Shown here: one piece after another, positions 1 to 13,070 of the stretch | How the letters are laid out: each line of letters begins with the position of its first letter | How positions within the stretch are numbered: position 1 is the first letter of the stretch | Assembly: GCF_021018805.1 (NCBI RefSeq) | Contig: NW_026960614.1 | Span: forward strand, 496,001 to 560,000 | Reading direction: 5' to 3' | DNA from: Prinia subflava | Lineage: Eukaryota; Chordata; Aves; Passeriformes; Cisticolidae | Length of the DNA stretch: 64,000 bases | The notes under the pieces: generated by a model | Seen by the model: the letters and a program-made list of their open reading frames with translations, nothing else | Told to the model about the DNA's origin: nothing | Databases searched by the model: none | Program-made: the position numbers and the translations under genes

Positions 1-469
1 GAGAAAAGTAACTCAAGTCCCTGTCTGTGGAGGCAGATAAGCTTGCTAAGCCTCTCTCCTGGAGGGATGTCCCTTGAATGGGCCATGATAAGCTCATCTC
101 AACCCTCCCTGGGAGAGATACCCCTTAGATGAGGCTGTCCTCCCTGGTCACAGCAAGATCCTATCATGCTCTAGATACCCATGTAGATTCTTTTTAACCC
201 ATTGGTCTTTCCTCTTTGGTACCACCCTCGCTTTCCCCCATAAAAACCCCAGTTTCTGCCCAGTTCAATAGGGAGCTGTTGTCCCTAGCCCCCTTTGCAG
301 GGTGCTGGACTGTGGGCCCAATTTTCTGAGGCCTGAGAATTGCTGGCTTTCTCAAGGGAGAGTTTCCAACAGTTTCTCCTTTCTCAGGCAGCTTTGTGTA
401 AACACTTTTTTTCCCCATAACATTTCTGGGTAAACAATATTCCTTTCCCATAACAACCTCTCTCCCAGG
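1..469 (+). repeat. Possible truncated ERV1-like LTR sequence
   Basis: A TATA-like element lies in the stretch CATAAAAACCCC near 239-250, followed by pyrimidine-rich sequence, which resembles the promoter and leader side of a gammaretrovirus-type LTR. The left end is cut by the window edge and there is no second copy here to compare with, so the boundaries and the assignment are weak. No coding region is supported. Confidence 0.25.
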
Positions 470-640
470 TGTTGTTTGTGTTACTTAGCCAATGGAGAGA
501 GGTGTCCATCCTGTGGACTAATGGCATGTCTTTTTGGCGGAGCAGGCTATAAAAAGATGGAAAGGGATTGCAATAAAGGCCTTCTGATGTTTTCTACCTG
601 CTGGAGTCAAGCATCTTTATTTTCGTGTCTAATTGCAACA
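470..640 (+). repeat. Short ERVK-like LTR or LTR fragment
   Basis: The stretch starts with TGTTG and ends in GTGTCTAATTGCAACA. That end parallels the U5 end of the provirus at 18128 (GTGTCCGATTGCAGCA). It contains a TATA box (CTATAAAAAG, about 547) and a polyadenylation signal (CAATAAAGG, about 571). No primer-binding site or target duplication is evident, so it may be an old solo LTR or a truncated one. Confidence 0.4.
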
Positions 641-3600
641 CTGGGTAATAAAGGCTACCCTGTGGAATTGCCACACAACACTCCTGTCTCTCTGTCTCTG
701 AGTCAGCCTAGGATAATCTTGCAAGGCAGAGCTGAAATCACTGCTAAGAGCTGATCACCTGCAGCCACAGGCTGCACCCACCTTGCAGAGGTAACCCAGC
801 GGCCAGAGGACTGCCTGAGACCCCTAGAGGGTTGTCTCTTGCGCGATCTCTCTCTCTGGGAAGGTTGCGACATTCCGGGTCGGAGCAACGGACCCCTGGC
901 AGGCCGCCAATACCTGTCAAATACCACTGATCCAGCCAGGCAGCACGGTAGTCTTTCCCAGGACAGATGAGGTGTGAAGGAACAGGCACAGCAATGTAAT
1001 CCTGCCATACCCACACAATAAATGCACATGTCAGGGCTTCACCAAGTAATGAGTGAGCCATCACTGAAATAATATTTCACAGTGTCCATCAGGCTCTCTG
1101 CACTTCTAATAGCTCCCAATTCCTTCTCATGGGCACAGCAGCTGGCTGGGCAATGCTCTGCCGCAGTGTGGTTCAACAGCACACTGTGGAGCTCATGGAA
1201 GGAAGTTCAGCTACTGGTTTGCTTCACTGCTTGAAAGCTGAGTCATTCCTTGGAAATCTACCCACTAGGAGTCAGAAATTAGCAGCTACCCAGACATCAG
1301 CTACAACACACATGCTCTCCAGCATCCCCTGACACCCTCCTGCGTTCATTCAGCAGGAACTGGCAGCAAGGAAGACTCACAAGGTGGATGCTGCAGGCTC
1401 TGCCCAAGCTCTTCCTCCAAAGCCTGGGAATGCTTTCCGTGTGATGTTTTCTAGCAAAATACCATGTTCCCAGGAAGCTTCTGGGCAGATGGTTCTGCAG
1501 ACCTCCCTCCTCTGCCCACACAGGACAGTGGCCAAGCCAAATCCCCACACCAGCAGTGCTCTGTGGCACCAAGGAGCCTTGCTATTTCCCCTTACACATC
1601 TTGATTTTCAGGGGAGAAGAAAGGGCTGTTTGTGGACAGACTGTGATTCTGGCAAAACGTTCTCCAGAAATTCAGCATGTGAGAGACACTGAGGATAGAA
1701 AACTTCAGTTCTGGTGGTCAGAGAAGGGCAAAGCAAAAGCCTTTAGAAAAGGGCTGCCTGGCTAAGGGTGAAGACAGGCCACCTCTTTGATGAGGACATG
1801 CCCTTCCCAGCATTGGCATGCCGGTTGGGAAGACTCCCTAGCATCCAGCACACCATCAAAGCACTGCCCAAACTTGGCACCGGCCACAGGGCCATGCCCT
1901 CAGCACTGATTTAGAGCTGACAGAGCCAGAATTGGCACATGCTTTTAGCAAGAGAAGCAGCCCAATACCGTGGGCAGGACAGTCACCTCGAGCAAGATTA
2001 ACATTTGGTTGTCTGCACCCTCAGTTGTTAGCCACAGCTGGTGGCTGAAAGGACCAAATCACCCTTGTTTTGTGGCCAGTTTAAAAATAACCTTTCCCAA
2101 AGCCCCACAGTGCATAACCCTGTGTCTGTGTCAGCTCCAGGAGCTGAAGGGGATCAGCTTGCAGGGCTGACAGGTATTTTTGGGCACTCTGACTAATTGT
2201 CAGGACAGATGCTGAGCATTCTTTACAAGGAAAACAAAGCTTCAAAGTCTCCTCCAGTGAGGCCTAAGGGGTTGGATTAATCACAAGAGTTATTTTCATA
2301 AACCTCTGCTTTAGGAAGGTTTGATTTAACTTCCAGCTTCAGATAAGTTGCAGTTTAAAATGGAAAAAGAGGTCAACTTCCTTGTACCCCAACACACCAC
2401 AAAGACTGGGCCAGGCTGGGCCACATTGCACCAACAAGGGCAGGAGAAGTGGAAACTCTTCACCTTGGAGTGGCTTCAGATTCACAAGTGCTTCTTTGGC
2501 ACCACATCAAGTATTTTGCCAGTTGGGTCCCTCTTCCTCCCTCCACTCTCAGGAGCAAGAGCTCCCAGCTCAAAGGCTCCAGAGACTTGATGTCCTGCAG
2601 CCCAATGTGAAGTGCTCCTCGAAGGCCACATCCCCTGACAGGAGCAGTCTTGCAAGTTTATTCACCATTAAAAAGACTTTGTTCTAAAAGCAACCTGTTT
2701 TGAGTGGGTTTCTTTGTTGCAGTTCTTTGCTGCTTCTTTCACCAACCTGAGCACCTCAGCAGCCCTTCACTCACATGTCAGTTTAAGGCAGCACTCATCC
2801 AGTTCACTTTCTCCAAGACAGCAAATAAAGCAACTGTGTGCAACATCTCTACAGCATCCTGGGGCACACAAGCCAGAGCAGCCCATGTTTCTCCAACACT
2901 TTGCTCTCCCTTTCAGCCCAGATCATCTTTGGGATGTTTTAAGCCCCACTGCTGTCTCAGCCCATGCTGTTGGCCCACAGACTTGTGCTTTCCCCTTTCT
3001 CTGGCATATATCAAATCTTGCTCTTCTCATTCAGCATATACACTGCACCAGAAGCACACACATCTCAAGATGACAAGAGCTCTCTGAAGTCTCCACCAGT
3101 GTTCTCTGTACATTTTCCCCTGAGCTGCAGAGCAATTTCCACTGAGGATATGTGTTGTCAATTCAATTTCTAATAATGGCATTAAAATGTATGAGCCATT
3201 TCTCTGGAGTCAGGGATAATATTTTCAAAGTGCCTGTGTGATACAGGAATGCAAATCTCATTTTTCATAAAGTGATAAGGATCCTGAGTCTCTTTGGAAA
3301 TGTCAGATCAGAGCTGGGCAAGGACTACACAGGAAAGCTTTACCTGTGGGGTCAGTTAGAAAACACAGATTCAAATGTCAAAAAAAAGGAACAAATATCT
3401 TTAAATCTTTCATTAGGGTTAGGTTTCAATTGCAGCCAAAACCAGAGTCCCAGCCCAGAATGGTTTTCAGAGGCCTGCCCTGGTTTGTGGTATCCCAGCT
3501 GAGTGTCATTATCTGCAGGATAGAGGCTGTTTTGGAGAGGGAAGCAGGGGAATTCTCCTCCCCAATACACTCCCACTTTTTGGTAACCTAGCAAAATTTG

Positions 3601-6600
3601 AGGTCTTATAGTCTCTTGGAAATGTTAAGACCAGTAGACTAATACTTGGTAAGAGACAGCTCAGGCCAAAGGAGCGTGGGGAGGTGAGGTTACTGAAACT
3701 GCTAAATTTAACACCTTCATACACCTCCTCCACAAGGCCAGGGCATTCAGAGCCAAGGGAAGGTCTCCTCTCCCATGCTCCTCCAAGGGTCTCACAGCAG
3801 CTCTGCATGTTACAGCATTTCTACCAGTGCTGACTCTTGGAGCAATGAGCAAAGTCTGTGTGTGGGTACATTCATTAAACACAAACTTTGGAATAAGAAA
3901 AGTGAGATACTTAGAAGAGTGTTTGATTTTAAACATAGAAATAAACCAACTGGAGTCGGTAAAAGCACTTGTGTGTTTGATTAAGCCATCCCCTGCTCTG
4001 GGGCTAGATTCAGGCCCAAAAAATTATTTTGTTTTCTTTTTGACATAGCAGAGAGACAATAAATTCAGGGACAATGAGCAACACAGTCTGCAAAGAGAAA
4101 CAGCCCTTCTCAATACAACCACTGCAAGCTCTGCTACTACTGCCCACATCCAGCTATTAGAGGATGGGCTCCATGTGACAGAAAAGCAGTGCGAATTGCA
4201 CACAAATGCCAGAGAAAACTGTCATAAAGCTAAATCATATGTGAAAGAGTGTCTTGCTTTCTTTTAAAACCAGCTTGTGCAGCTGCATTTCATGAGAGCC
4301 AACAAGCACTGTGTCCCTCTGGGAATGCTGCAGGACAATGGGGAAAGGGTGAGGTTTCCAAATCATGGAGGGCTTTTCCTGCAACAGCAAGGACTCTGCT
4401 GTCCTTTTGGTAAAGTTATACCCCTTGAGACAAATTCTCAGCTGTGCTAGAAGGAAGCCTGGTAGGAAGCCTTGCCTGCTCTGTGCCAGTGCTGAGCAAG
4501 GTTAAGCTTGGTCCTGGCTCTGGAAAGAACAGTGGTGGGTTTAGTCACCCAGAGACAGCCAAAAGGCAAACACCTTGATACCAAGAAGGTGAAACACTGG
4601 GGGAGGAGACTGGGAAGACCTGAAGGGATGCTTGCCCTGCTCCCAAATGTTAACATCCAGTGCTGCACCCCACAGAAAAGAGGTGACACAAAGGAACCTC
4701 AGACACAGCATGCAAACAATTCACATCAGACAAGCAGTGTCTCATCTCCAAAGATATGCTGAAAACAGAAGATAAAATGCTCCATGTGGCATTTGTAGGT
4801 TTTAAAGTTTTTTAGCATCATGCCCAGCTCAGTTATGGGCAGTTTGGGGCCATGATAGCTGGGGCACAGGGCTGTGCTATGCAGCAGGGTCACATGGAAT
4901 CAACCCCAGCCACTGGGACAGCCCAGGCACACCAGAGTACTGCCCACGTTGCAGCTATAAAAGGTGAACTCATGTCTGTCTCACCCAGATCTCACTCAGC
5001 TGTAAGTCCTCAAATGAAAATCACCTTCTTTCAAATGCCAGACTGCTCCAAGAACCAGGCTTTCCTGAAGCCTCTCCCTGAAGCTGATGGCTGAATGCAG
5101 TGGTGGCACTGAGAGCTGCCTGTGATGCTGAGGGGCTTGGTCATGTCACCAAAGCATTTCCCTCATGGCTCCAGGAAGGAGCTGGAAAAAATCCACCCAC
5201 AGTCCTGGAAGGGACTTGCAAGAACACATAATTTACTGATGTCTCATGATTGTAAAATTATAATAAAAGACTTCCCAAATACAAAATACCCCTGCTGAAA
5301 CCAATCCATCCCTTGTTTCAGAAAGCTATGAAGTTAGTCCAAAAAAGGATCATGTTTTTTCATCATGTGAGTAGGTTCACAGATCACTTTTCAGGGGCTC
5401 AGCTTTTGTTTGCATTTGTGCTGTTGATAATTGTTCCCTGTTTTCACTCACTGGTAATTATGTCTTAAAAGATTTCCTGAAATCTGTCAGTGGGCTCCTG
5501 GTAAGCGGTTCATGCACTGCTTCATCAAGACAGCTGCCAGGTGATGTTCTCATGTATTTCTACACAACTTCATGTATTTGAAAATTCAACAACGGGGAGC
5601 AAAACCCAAGCAGAAACCACTGCCACAGCTTTGTCAGCCTCCCCCCTGCAACACCATGGTGCAGAGGGACAGGCAGTACTTCCTCCTACAGACAGAGCTT
5701 TTCAGCTAAAAGTTGTCCTTCTTCAGAAAATGTGAGTCCATTGAGTGAAGTGCATCTGGAAACATCTCTGTCCTAGCAGAGAAATGTGCAGGATGATACA
5801 GGAGCCCTTCCTGGGCTGCCAAGAGACTGAGTGCAGCACAGCCTCCTTATCCTGCCTTTCTCAGGCACAGCTGGCACTACACGAGAGCCCCCTCCAGCCC
5901 CAGTCGCCATCATCCCAGAAATGACATCTCTGCTCCCACAGTGCCCTGGCAGAAGGTGACTCCAAAAGTCCAGTCCTGACCTGCTTAAACTGGGGACACC
6001 TCAGGGCAAAATAATGCCAGAGTCCAAATTATTAATCTCCTGCCCCAGGTATATTGTGGAAGAGGGTGAGGTTTTTCCAAGCTCTTGCTCCAGTCCCTGG
6101 AACAGCAGCAGGGAGAGGCTTGGCCTGTCAGTACTCCTGTCTAACCAGCTGCTTAGAACCAACCCTTACCTGCAAGTCAAGCATTTCAGTTTCCCCACAA
6201 TCCTTTCACAAGGACAAGTTTCCAGGATAGGGGAGATGGCAAAGAAGGCCACCTTTGCAGCATCTGAACCCACCCCCAAGGCTCTCCAGCCCACAGTCCC
6301 ACGAGGAATATAATTGCCATACTTCCAGGAATTGTAAAAGCCCTGTCTCAGCTGCCAGCTTCACACACCATCCCCTGCACAATTTCATTTACAAGGCAAA
6401 AGATGTTTGGCAAAACAGCTCACATGGCATCCAAATGTTGGTGGAGCAGACAGCATTCCGGGCACTGCCTCCCTTTCCATCCGGCTGCTCCGGCTCAGGC
6501 ACTGATGCTGCTCCAAGGATGAGTTCATCGCTATTTCAGGTTGAATTTGCACTTGGCAATCTCCCTGGTAACCAAAACAAGTTACTCCTTGGTTTATAAA

Positions 6601-8290
6601 AGATTTATTGGTTGTTTGGTTCAGTGTCTAGTGGAGCACATAGAGACTTCCCCCCCACTAGAGCACCGGCACAGGCTAGGGGGAGAGCTGGGAGGGCAGG
6701 ACGTGTTCACAGTGCTCCGGAGATGGGCAGTGTGAGCCCTGCAGGGCAGAGGGAAAGCTGCTTTTGTGCTCACCCCAAAGACATGGAACTGCGGAAAGGA
6801 AATGTGAGGCATGGCTGTCACCACACACACCACAGGTGAGCCTTTATGGCAGCCTCCTACCACTCCAAACAAGTGTTACAGCCTCTCCAGCACATCAAGA
6901 GTAACCACAGGGATGCTGTTTGCAATCCTCTCCAGCCAAAAATCAGCAAATCTTTCCCCAAACAGGAATGGTGTGTCCTCCACTCACTGCAGGAAACCCA
7001 TCCTAACACAGGGACAGATCCAGAGTCGAAGTTTCCACCTTCAGCTATAAATCATTAAGGTGATAATGGCATAAGAGAGAAGGGAATATTATGGCAAGGT
7101 GTGGATGACATGTTCTGGCATCCACCAAAGCAAATCCAGACAGAATTTAATAGATTTGCATCCCTACTGAGTGCCCTTGTGCTGCTGTAAGGTGAACGTG
7201 GGCTGCTCTCCAGTACTGATCCCATACTGTCATCCTGGCCATTTCCAGTTGGAAAATAAGTTCTACATCAATTGGCATTCACCTGGCAGGCTGTCCCCTG
7301 GGGAAGCATGACTGGCTTTCAATGGGTAGAGCATGGGTAGACAGGAAAATATATTTGCATGTGTTGAGTGAAATACATAGATCTGTGTATTTTTAAAGTG
7401 AGATGAGACCAGGGACAGAGAGAGGGAAATCCTTGTACCCTGGGCTGTTCATTAGTGCCTCTCCACAGTACTGTCAGAAGCAAGATCACATCAGGACAAT
7501 GCTTAGAGATCACCAGGGAATTTTTAAGTGGAAGTAAAGCCACTCAGTCTCCAGATTACTATCTCAAATTACTCAATCCAGATGAGGACCACACACCTGT
7601 GTTCTGGAGGTGCTGTCTGTGTTTGCATTCCCTCAAACCACTGGCTGCCCTGTGGTTAATGCTGTACCAAAGAGCAGGACACGGTGCCAGGCCCCTGGAA
7701 TGCTCTCAGGACCCTGACACTGCCTCTGTGGGCTCTTCAACTGAATAGGCATCAGTCAGAAACTCATCAAACTCATCCACTGGATGAAGTAAGTCAAGCT
7801 AGAAAAATCTCTGTAGCACACAGCCAGAGCATTGTGAGTGCACACAGCTGTCCCAAGGCAGCAGTTTCCTGGGATGCTGCAGCCCTGGGGATGACACACC
7901 TACCAGGAATTTAAAAGAGCTCTTTGCTATCTTAGTGCAATGAGATGAAGGGAAAACCGAGAGGCACAGAATGAAGTGGAAAAGGCTCAAGAGTCCAAAA
8001 ACGAGACAATAAGACAGAAGCTGGAAAGGGAGGCAGGCAGTGCCTCAGAAGTGACTAATTCCAAACCTTTGCTCCAGTGTTTATTATAGAAAAGAACAGA
8101 ACAGATAAGAAAGGCTGATGGTAACAACTGCCAGGGGCAGCCAGTCCCAAGGTAAACAAACAGCAAATGCCTTGGGAGCAGCCCAAGTCCAGATGGTTCC
8201 CACATCTTGGGGCATTTCTTTAAAAGAAAGGACATTATTTTCTCCCACCCCAGCATCCTCCCAGCAGTGGGGGGCATATATTTAGGGTAG
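641..8290. other. Non-coding stretch, no gene seen
   Basis: About 7.6 kb in which I see only short open frames without domain signatures, codon structure or initiation context. Base composition is even, with many short CA/TG-rich and CT-rich stretches. It has no LTR pair, no CR1 3' end and no tandem array that I can recognise. It most likely represents intergenic or intronic host DNA containing old, decayed repeats. A host exon cannot be excluded without comparison to transcripts. Confidence 0.5.
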
Positions 8291-9237
8291 TGTCATAGTT
8301 AAAGGGATCTTTGGTCAGAGACCACTGGAAGCACATAAAAACTGAATATTCCCATACGAAGGCTCTGAGGAAGATCTGGGAGCCAACTCCCTGCAGGAAA
8401 GTCAACTAACAACCACTGTGGACTGGACCAGTCATGGCTTTAGTGTGATGAACCATTTTTACTTTTCTTAGCACAAGAAGAAAGGCATGTCCATCACTGG
8501 TTTGTATGAGAGAGTTTTGGAGGACTGAGTGGATTTTTTGCTCTATCCAAGTAAAAAAGCAAGAGCAATTCTTGCTCTGCCAGAAGCTCTGAACTCCTCT
8601 GCAGCTGCGAGCTAGTGTTGAGACACTAATTTTGAAGATTTTAGAAAAGCTAAGGTTATAGTTAGCAATAGATGTTGCTGATTTAGCTGAAATGAATAGA
8701 TAAGCTTTGCTGAAAACAGTTAAAAATTAGAGGATGGTTAAAAGAAACCGGATTTAAGATAAGCTACACTGGGTCTAATAACTCATTGCTTGTCAAACAG
8801 AGAAACTAATCAATACAACACCAGACCTCCTGTTTCCAGAAACCCACTGAAATAGTCCTGGAAAACAGGAAACAGGGAGTTCTACCATCCATCAATCACA
8901 TCTGCATTGAAAAGGTTGAAAGTTTAGAACGAGGGAGACTCGTTTTACTTCCTCCTTTTGGTGACCATTCCTCACAAAAGGACCACCGACCCATTTCAGG
9001 GAACAAACTATGCATGCTTAATAGCCTTTTTGTCAATTAGCATATGAAGCAGAGAAGAGGAAGTGACAGGGGTATGAATATGCATTTCTATTTTGTGTAT
9101 TCAACATTTTTGTAAATAAAAGGCTTTGCAATTACCTGTGATTTTTGCAGTGCGCATTAGGGAGCTATCCCACGCGCTGCCGGCAATAAACATACACTTT
9201 CTAACTTTAACTGTTAGAGAGTCTTTTGTCCATCACA
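8291..9237 (+). mobile_element. Solo LTR, ERVL-like
   Basis: The element begins TGTCATAGTT and ends GTCCATCACA. It carries AATAAA signals near 9115 (GTAAATAAAAGGC) and near 9186 (GGCAATAAACAT), as expected for the R region. The start resembles avian ERVL LTRs that open with TGTCATGGTT. Flanks do not show a clean target duplication (GGTAG versus GTTGG), so the exact ends are approximate. Confidence 0.5.
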
Positions 9238-9469
9238 GTTGGATATTGATATTAGATCGATATTCATATTTTAATAAATCAGTGTAACACAAGAACCCTC
9301 ACACCCTGGGACATCTGCTGCAGTGCTAAAGGAACCTTGAAGCAAAATAGGTGGATTGTAGATCCCTGTACCAGCTGTGCCTCCCTGCAGGAGTCCCTTG
9401 GCATATGGAGCACAAGCAATTTCTTGTGAACAGGGGTCTTTTAAACCCATCATTTCAGCAGACAGACAC

Positions 9470-10444
9470 TGTTATGAACAAATTTCCCAGTCCTGGAGGG
9501 GGCTGGGCTATCCCTGTCCTAGCCCCATAGCGAGATAGTCACACCATCCCCCCAGAGGAAAACACAGAGCACGCATTAGCATATTAAAAGAGCTCTGAGA
9601 ATGCAACCCCCCTCCTCCCAATTTGTGCCGTCTCCCTGCCTTTTAGAAAAATGGGGGTTTTTCCTGTTTGCAGAGAACCCCATAGCTGAGGTGAGGCTGC
9701 TGTCCCTCAAAAGCGGCTGGCCCCCTCCCGGCTAGAGGTAACCCCCACACCCCAGCAAGTCTGAGGATGGAGGGAAGCTGCCCCAAAGGGAAAGGCGGCA
9801 TTCTCCTACCTCATTAAAATGTGAAAAGGAGCCTTGATTGTCAGGTCATTGTTCGCTGTAACTACCTTTTTTTTTAGCAGGAATACCTCTGCTGCGACCA
9901 GGACAAATGCATATGCATTTGTATATGCAAATAAAACTGCCCCTGTGAATCCTGGGACAGTTTTTTAGAGGAACTGCACCCCAAGATGAAAAACTAGATG
10001 CATCAGAGCAGAATTAGAGTGCCCTGGCCAAGCAAGGAGTGGATGCACCCCCTGGCCTGGTTTGAAGACTCACCATGACCTATGAGGAGTCTAAATGGAA
10101 TGGGAGTCGGCCAGCTGAAGTGACTGAGACAGACAACGGGAAACTCTCAAGGTTTTCCCTGAGGGCAAAGAGCTGACTTTGCACGCCAGTGGCAGACTGC
10201 TCACTGCTCTGCCTTCTGTTGGTTGACCAGAGAGAACTCCTAGCTGTTCCTATGGGAACAAGGACTCGGCATCTACTGTTTGTAGTGGAATGATGAACTG
10301 GGACAGCACCTGCTCCTTCGGATGGCTGCAGCAGCGTGGAAAACTCCGATCAGACTCTGCAATCCTGCTGATGACTTTAATAATGAGCTGATCACTTTAA
10401 TAAAGAGCTGATTATTAATAAAGGCATATGCCCTGTTCTTTTCA
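9470..10444 (+). mobile_element. Solo LTR, same family as the LTRs of ERV1 element E3
   Basis: This 975-bp LTR begins TGTTATGAAC and ends CTGTTCTTTTCA. Its 3' half matches, in opposite orientation, the LTRs at 20442-21209 and 26938-27705, including the ATGCATATGCATTT motif and AATAAAGGCATATG polyadenylation region. A 5-bp target duplication GACAC flanks it (9465-9469 and 10445-10449). The U3 part has about 200 bp not present in the E3 LTRs, so it is a subfamily relative rather than an identical copy. Confidence 0.75.
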
Positions 10445-10726
10445 GACACCGCTGGAGACAGCCAATATTTGATTTGAAGCTCCTTCATATGTCAAAGCAT
10501 TGTAAAGCATGAAGGTCCCTTATGTCTTGAAGACAACTGGGAGGATTTCTAGGAGAGAGTTTTCTATTCCATTCAGTCATTTTAGCTATTTTTCCTGTTA
10601 TTTACCTCCCCATCCACATCACAATAGAAACAGGAGAACAGATTCCTTTCCCCATAGCTCTGCAGTTCACCAAGTAAACTGGCTCTGAAACATTTTGATT
10701 CAAACTATTAAATCTCAAGCTATACC

Positions 10727-11584
10727 TGTGTTGGGGGTTAGATTTGTTTCTTTTTTTACTTATAGAATTTTTCCCATAAGTTGCTAGGAAACTAACTATT
10801 GGGTACTTGTAGGTACTTAAGCAGAACAAAGGGGCCAGAGGGGAGGAATTGTAGCACCTGGCTACACTTCTTTGGGTCATTGAGAGTTTCTCTCAAGGGG
10901 GGGGAGATAACGTGAGGTTCGGGGGCAGGTAAAGGACAGGGCTGGGGGCAGGTAAAGGACAGGGCTGGGGGGCAGCTTCGCTCTCTTGCTCTGGGAATTG
11001 GAGAGAGAACGGCCAGGCTGCTGCTTGCTGCAGGAGGAGTTCACTGTCACCACCAAGTCCGGTCCTGTGAAATCTACCATCATCTGCTCATGTGCCCAGG
11101 AATTCTGAGCTCGCCTCCTCCTGCCCTGCTGGGCTGGCCTTGTCCCACCACTGCTGCTTCTTTGGCACTTCTTTGAGGCTTTTTGCTACTCTGTAGCCCT
11201 GCACTGCCCTGCCCTGCCGGGACATGCCTGCTGCTCCAGCTACCACTGACTGAGCTTCAGATATATCTCATCCACCAGCCCAGGATTTTCCACCGCTCCA
11301 GCTTGGTGCTCTCGGAGTCCCAAGAGATCAGACTGCCCCGGGCTTTGTGAAACGAGAGCCCCCTGAGGTTCATGGTTCTTTTTATTATTAATGCTGTAGT
11401 TGTTATTGTTTGTTTGCCTTGTTAGACATACTAGTAAAGGACTTATTCCTACCCCCATACCTCTGCCTGAAAGCCCCTTTAATTTTCTAAATTATAATTA
11501 TTTGGAGGGAGGGGATTTAAATTCTCCCTTCCAAGGGAGGTACTGCCCCCTCCCTAGCAGACACCTGTCTTTCAAACCAAGAGA
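10727..11584 (+). mobile_element. Solo LTR, ERVL-like
   Basis: The stretch starts TGTGTTGGGGG. Its 3' part has the features of avian ERVL LTRs: a long T/A-rich R region, AATTATAATTATTTGGAGG, and a U5 end CTGTCTTTCAAACCAAGAGA where family members end in CA. Flanks ATACC and ACCCC are only partly alike. The open frames inside are accidental. Confidence 0.55.
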
Positions 11585-11862
11585 ACCCCATACTCCCTCT
11601 GCCAAAATCAGACAGAAACAACTGATCTCAGATATTTCTGCTCTGTTACTTTTCCTGTCTGCATTTCTATAACAGAGAAATTAAATAAAAAGAGATCCCA
11701 ATGAACCAAGCTGTAGTATTTTGACTTACAATGCATTTTTTTAATGAAAGCACAGGTCAGTTCTGGGAAGGTTTTTTGCATAGACATGATTTCCATTATC
11801 TTTTCATGCAAAAGTGAGTCCACCCTGCTCAAGGTATAGAATTGAATCTGAAATCTCAACTT
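11585..11862. other. Short non-coding flank of E1
   Basis: Between the ERVL-like LTR and the target duplication of E1. AT-rich, with no feature that I recognise. Its last bases, TGCTAC, are repeated after E1 at 15897-15902. Confidence 0.4.
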
Positions 11863-11868
11863 TGCTAC

Positions 11869-12197
11869 TATCACCGTGGAGGCCCAACCAGGAACACAGA
11901 CTGGGGACACAGATCTGGGTGCAGCAAGAGCAGCAGGGCAGAAGCCTGCCCTTAGTTTATTTTTCCATTATATACCTGTGGCAAGGTGACCATGGATTGG
12001 AGAAGGGTATCGCCACCTCTCCTGTCACATTGGTCCAGGAGGCTGTCATTCAACCTCCCCTTGTCTTGGAAAAAGTATTCATAACATTGCCAATATTTAC
12101 AAAACATGGTCCTGTGTTTACAATTCACCAGCGTGAGAAACTGCACGTTTCTCCTTTAATATGAACGCTTAGCAAACCAGGAAAATTCATGGCAACA
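11869..12197 (-). repeat. E1 3' LTR
   Basis: 329 bp, minus strand, starting TGTTGCCATG at 12197 and ending GGTGATA at 11869. A TATATAA box and an AATAAA signal sit about 10 bp apart near 11957-11975 on the minus strand. It equals the LTR at 15568-15896 except for A/G and T/A differences near 11876 and 11924. Confidence 0.9.
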
Positions 12198-12210
12198 TCT
12201 CACCCTTTTA
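12198..12210 (-). promoter_or_regulatory. E1 polypurine tract
   Basis: On the minus strand the sequence AAAAGGGTGAGA lies directly against the TG of the 3' LTR. This is where plus-strand DNA synthesis would be primed. The same purine string precedes the 3' LTRs of E8 (59739-59752) and E2 (60277-60288), tying the three elements together. Confidence 0.75.
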
Positions 12211-12508
12211 AGTATATTAAAAAGAAAACAAAAAAAGAAAAATGAACAATTCTATGACAGGAAAAAAGAAAGAAAAAAAAACCTGTATAAAGTTCACCGA
12301 CCTTCATTTAGGTGACGGTGTGAGGGCTACACGTTGGTCTGATTCTGCCTTTGCTACCCAGGGTTTCACCCTGAACCCCTTGCAATAACCTGCTCAAAAT
12401 ATCTCGAGCATAGTCTAACATAATTCAACCAACACCCTCATATTTTTAAATTTTTATAAGATACAAGGGAATATACGGTGCAAAAGGCAGGAGCATTCCA
12501 AGAAAGAT

Positions 12509-12775
12509 TTAACCACTCAATTGAAAATTCTGAACCCCAAATGTTCTGTCCCAAAACCACAACCCCCAAACAACGTGCCCTTTCCCCACAGAGGTCACAA
12601 TGGCTACCATACATAAAACTGAGCCATAGCAAACAATTCCTCTGAGTCCATGATTAACAGTCCGCTGGCTCTCAGCATCACACTGCTTCAGTCTGTCCTT
12701 GTCCAGCAGCTCCACAGGATCCAAAGTCTCTATGGAGGCCATATAGGAAAAGAGAAGATGCCAGTCTGTGTCCAT
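12509..12775 (-). CDS. Small post-gag open frame in E1 with a hydrophobic segment, function unknown
   Basis: An 88-codon frame between gag and the 3' LTR. The first half is charged; the second half contains a hydrophobic run (GIVCYGSVLCMVAIVTSV, roughly residues 46-63) that could span a membrane. Upstream on the minus strand, near 12930, TTCTCTATCCTCAG looks like a splice acceptor, so a spliced message is conceivable. I do not recognise a family. It may be the remains of an env gene, captured sequence, or chance. No conserved copy is visible elsewhere in the window. Confidence 0.25.
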   Translation of the reverse strand: MDTDWHLLFSYMASIETLDPVELLDKDRLKQCDAESQRTVNHGLRGIVCYGSVLCMVAIVTSVGKGHVVWGLWFWDRTFGVQNFQLSG

Positions 12776-13070
12776 GTTAATCAGATCTCGAAGAGGCTTC
12801 TGTGATGGGTGGCACTAGGGTGGCACAGGGTGCACAAGGTTTCAGGATCAAACAGGATCAGTCCAACGCACCTGAGGCAGCTCAGCAGAGTGTTTCAGCG
12901 GCCACCTTCTTAGCATGGATCGCAGAACCTGAGGATAGAGAACTTAGAAAACACAAATTGAGCAATTGACTTTTTCTCAAAGAATGCATGCAACATAGGA
13001 TGTGGACGTAGAAACCCACTGCAAGGTCCAAGGAAAACTGACCATAGCCATGTGGCAACATCAACACTTC

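Noticed and set aside
476..754. Small frame within the LTR-like sequence near the left edge
   Set aside because: It spans a TATA box and polyadenylation signal of an LTR; no protein feature.
2348..3591. Several 70-127-codon frames that might be host exons
   Set aside because: They overlap in different phases, lack splice-site pairs that keep phase, and show no domain signature.
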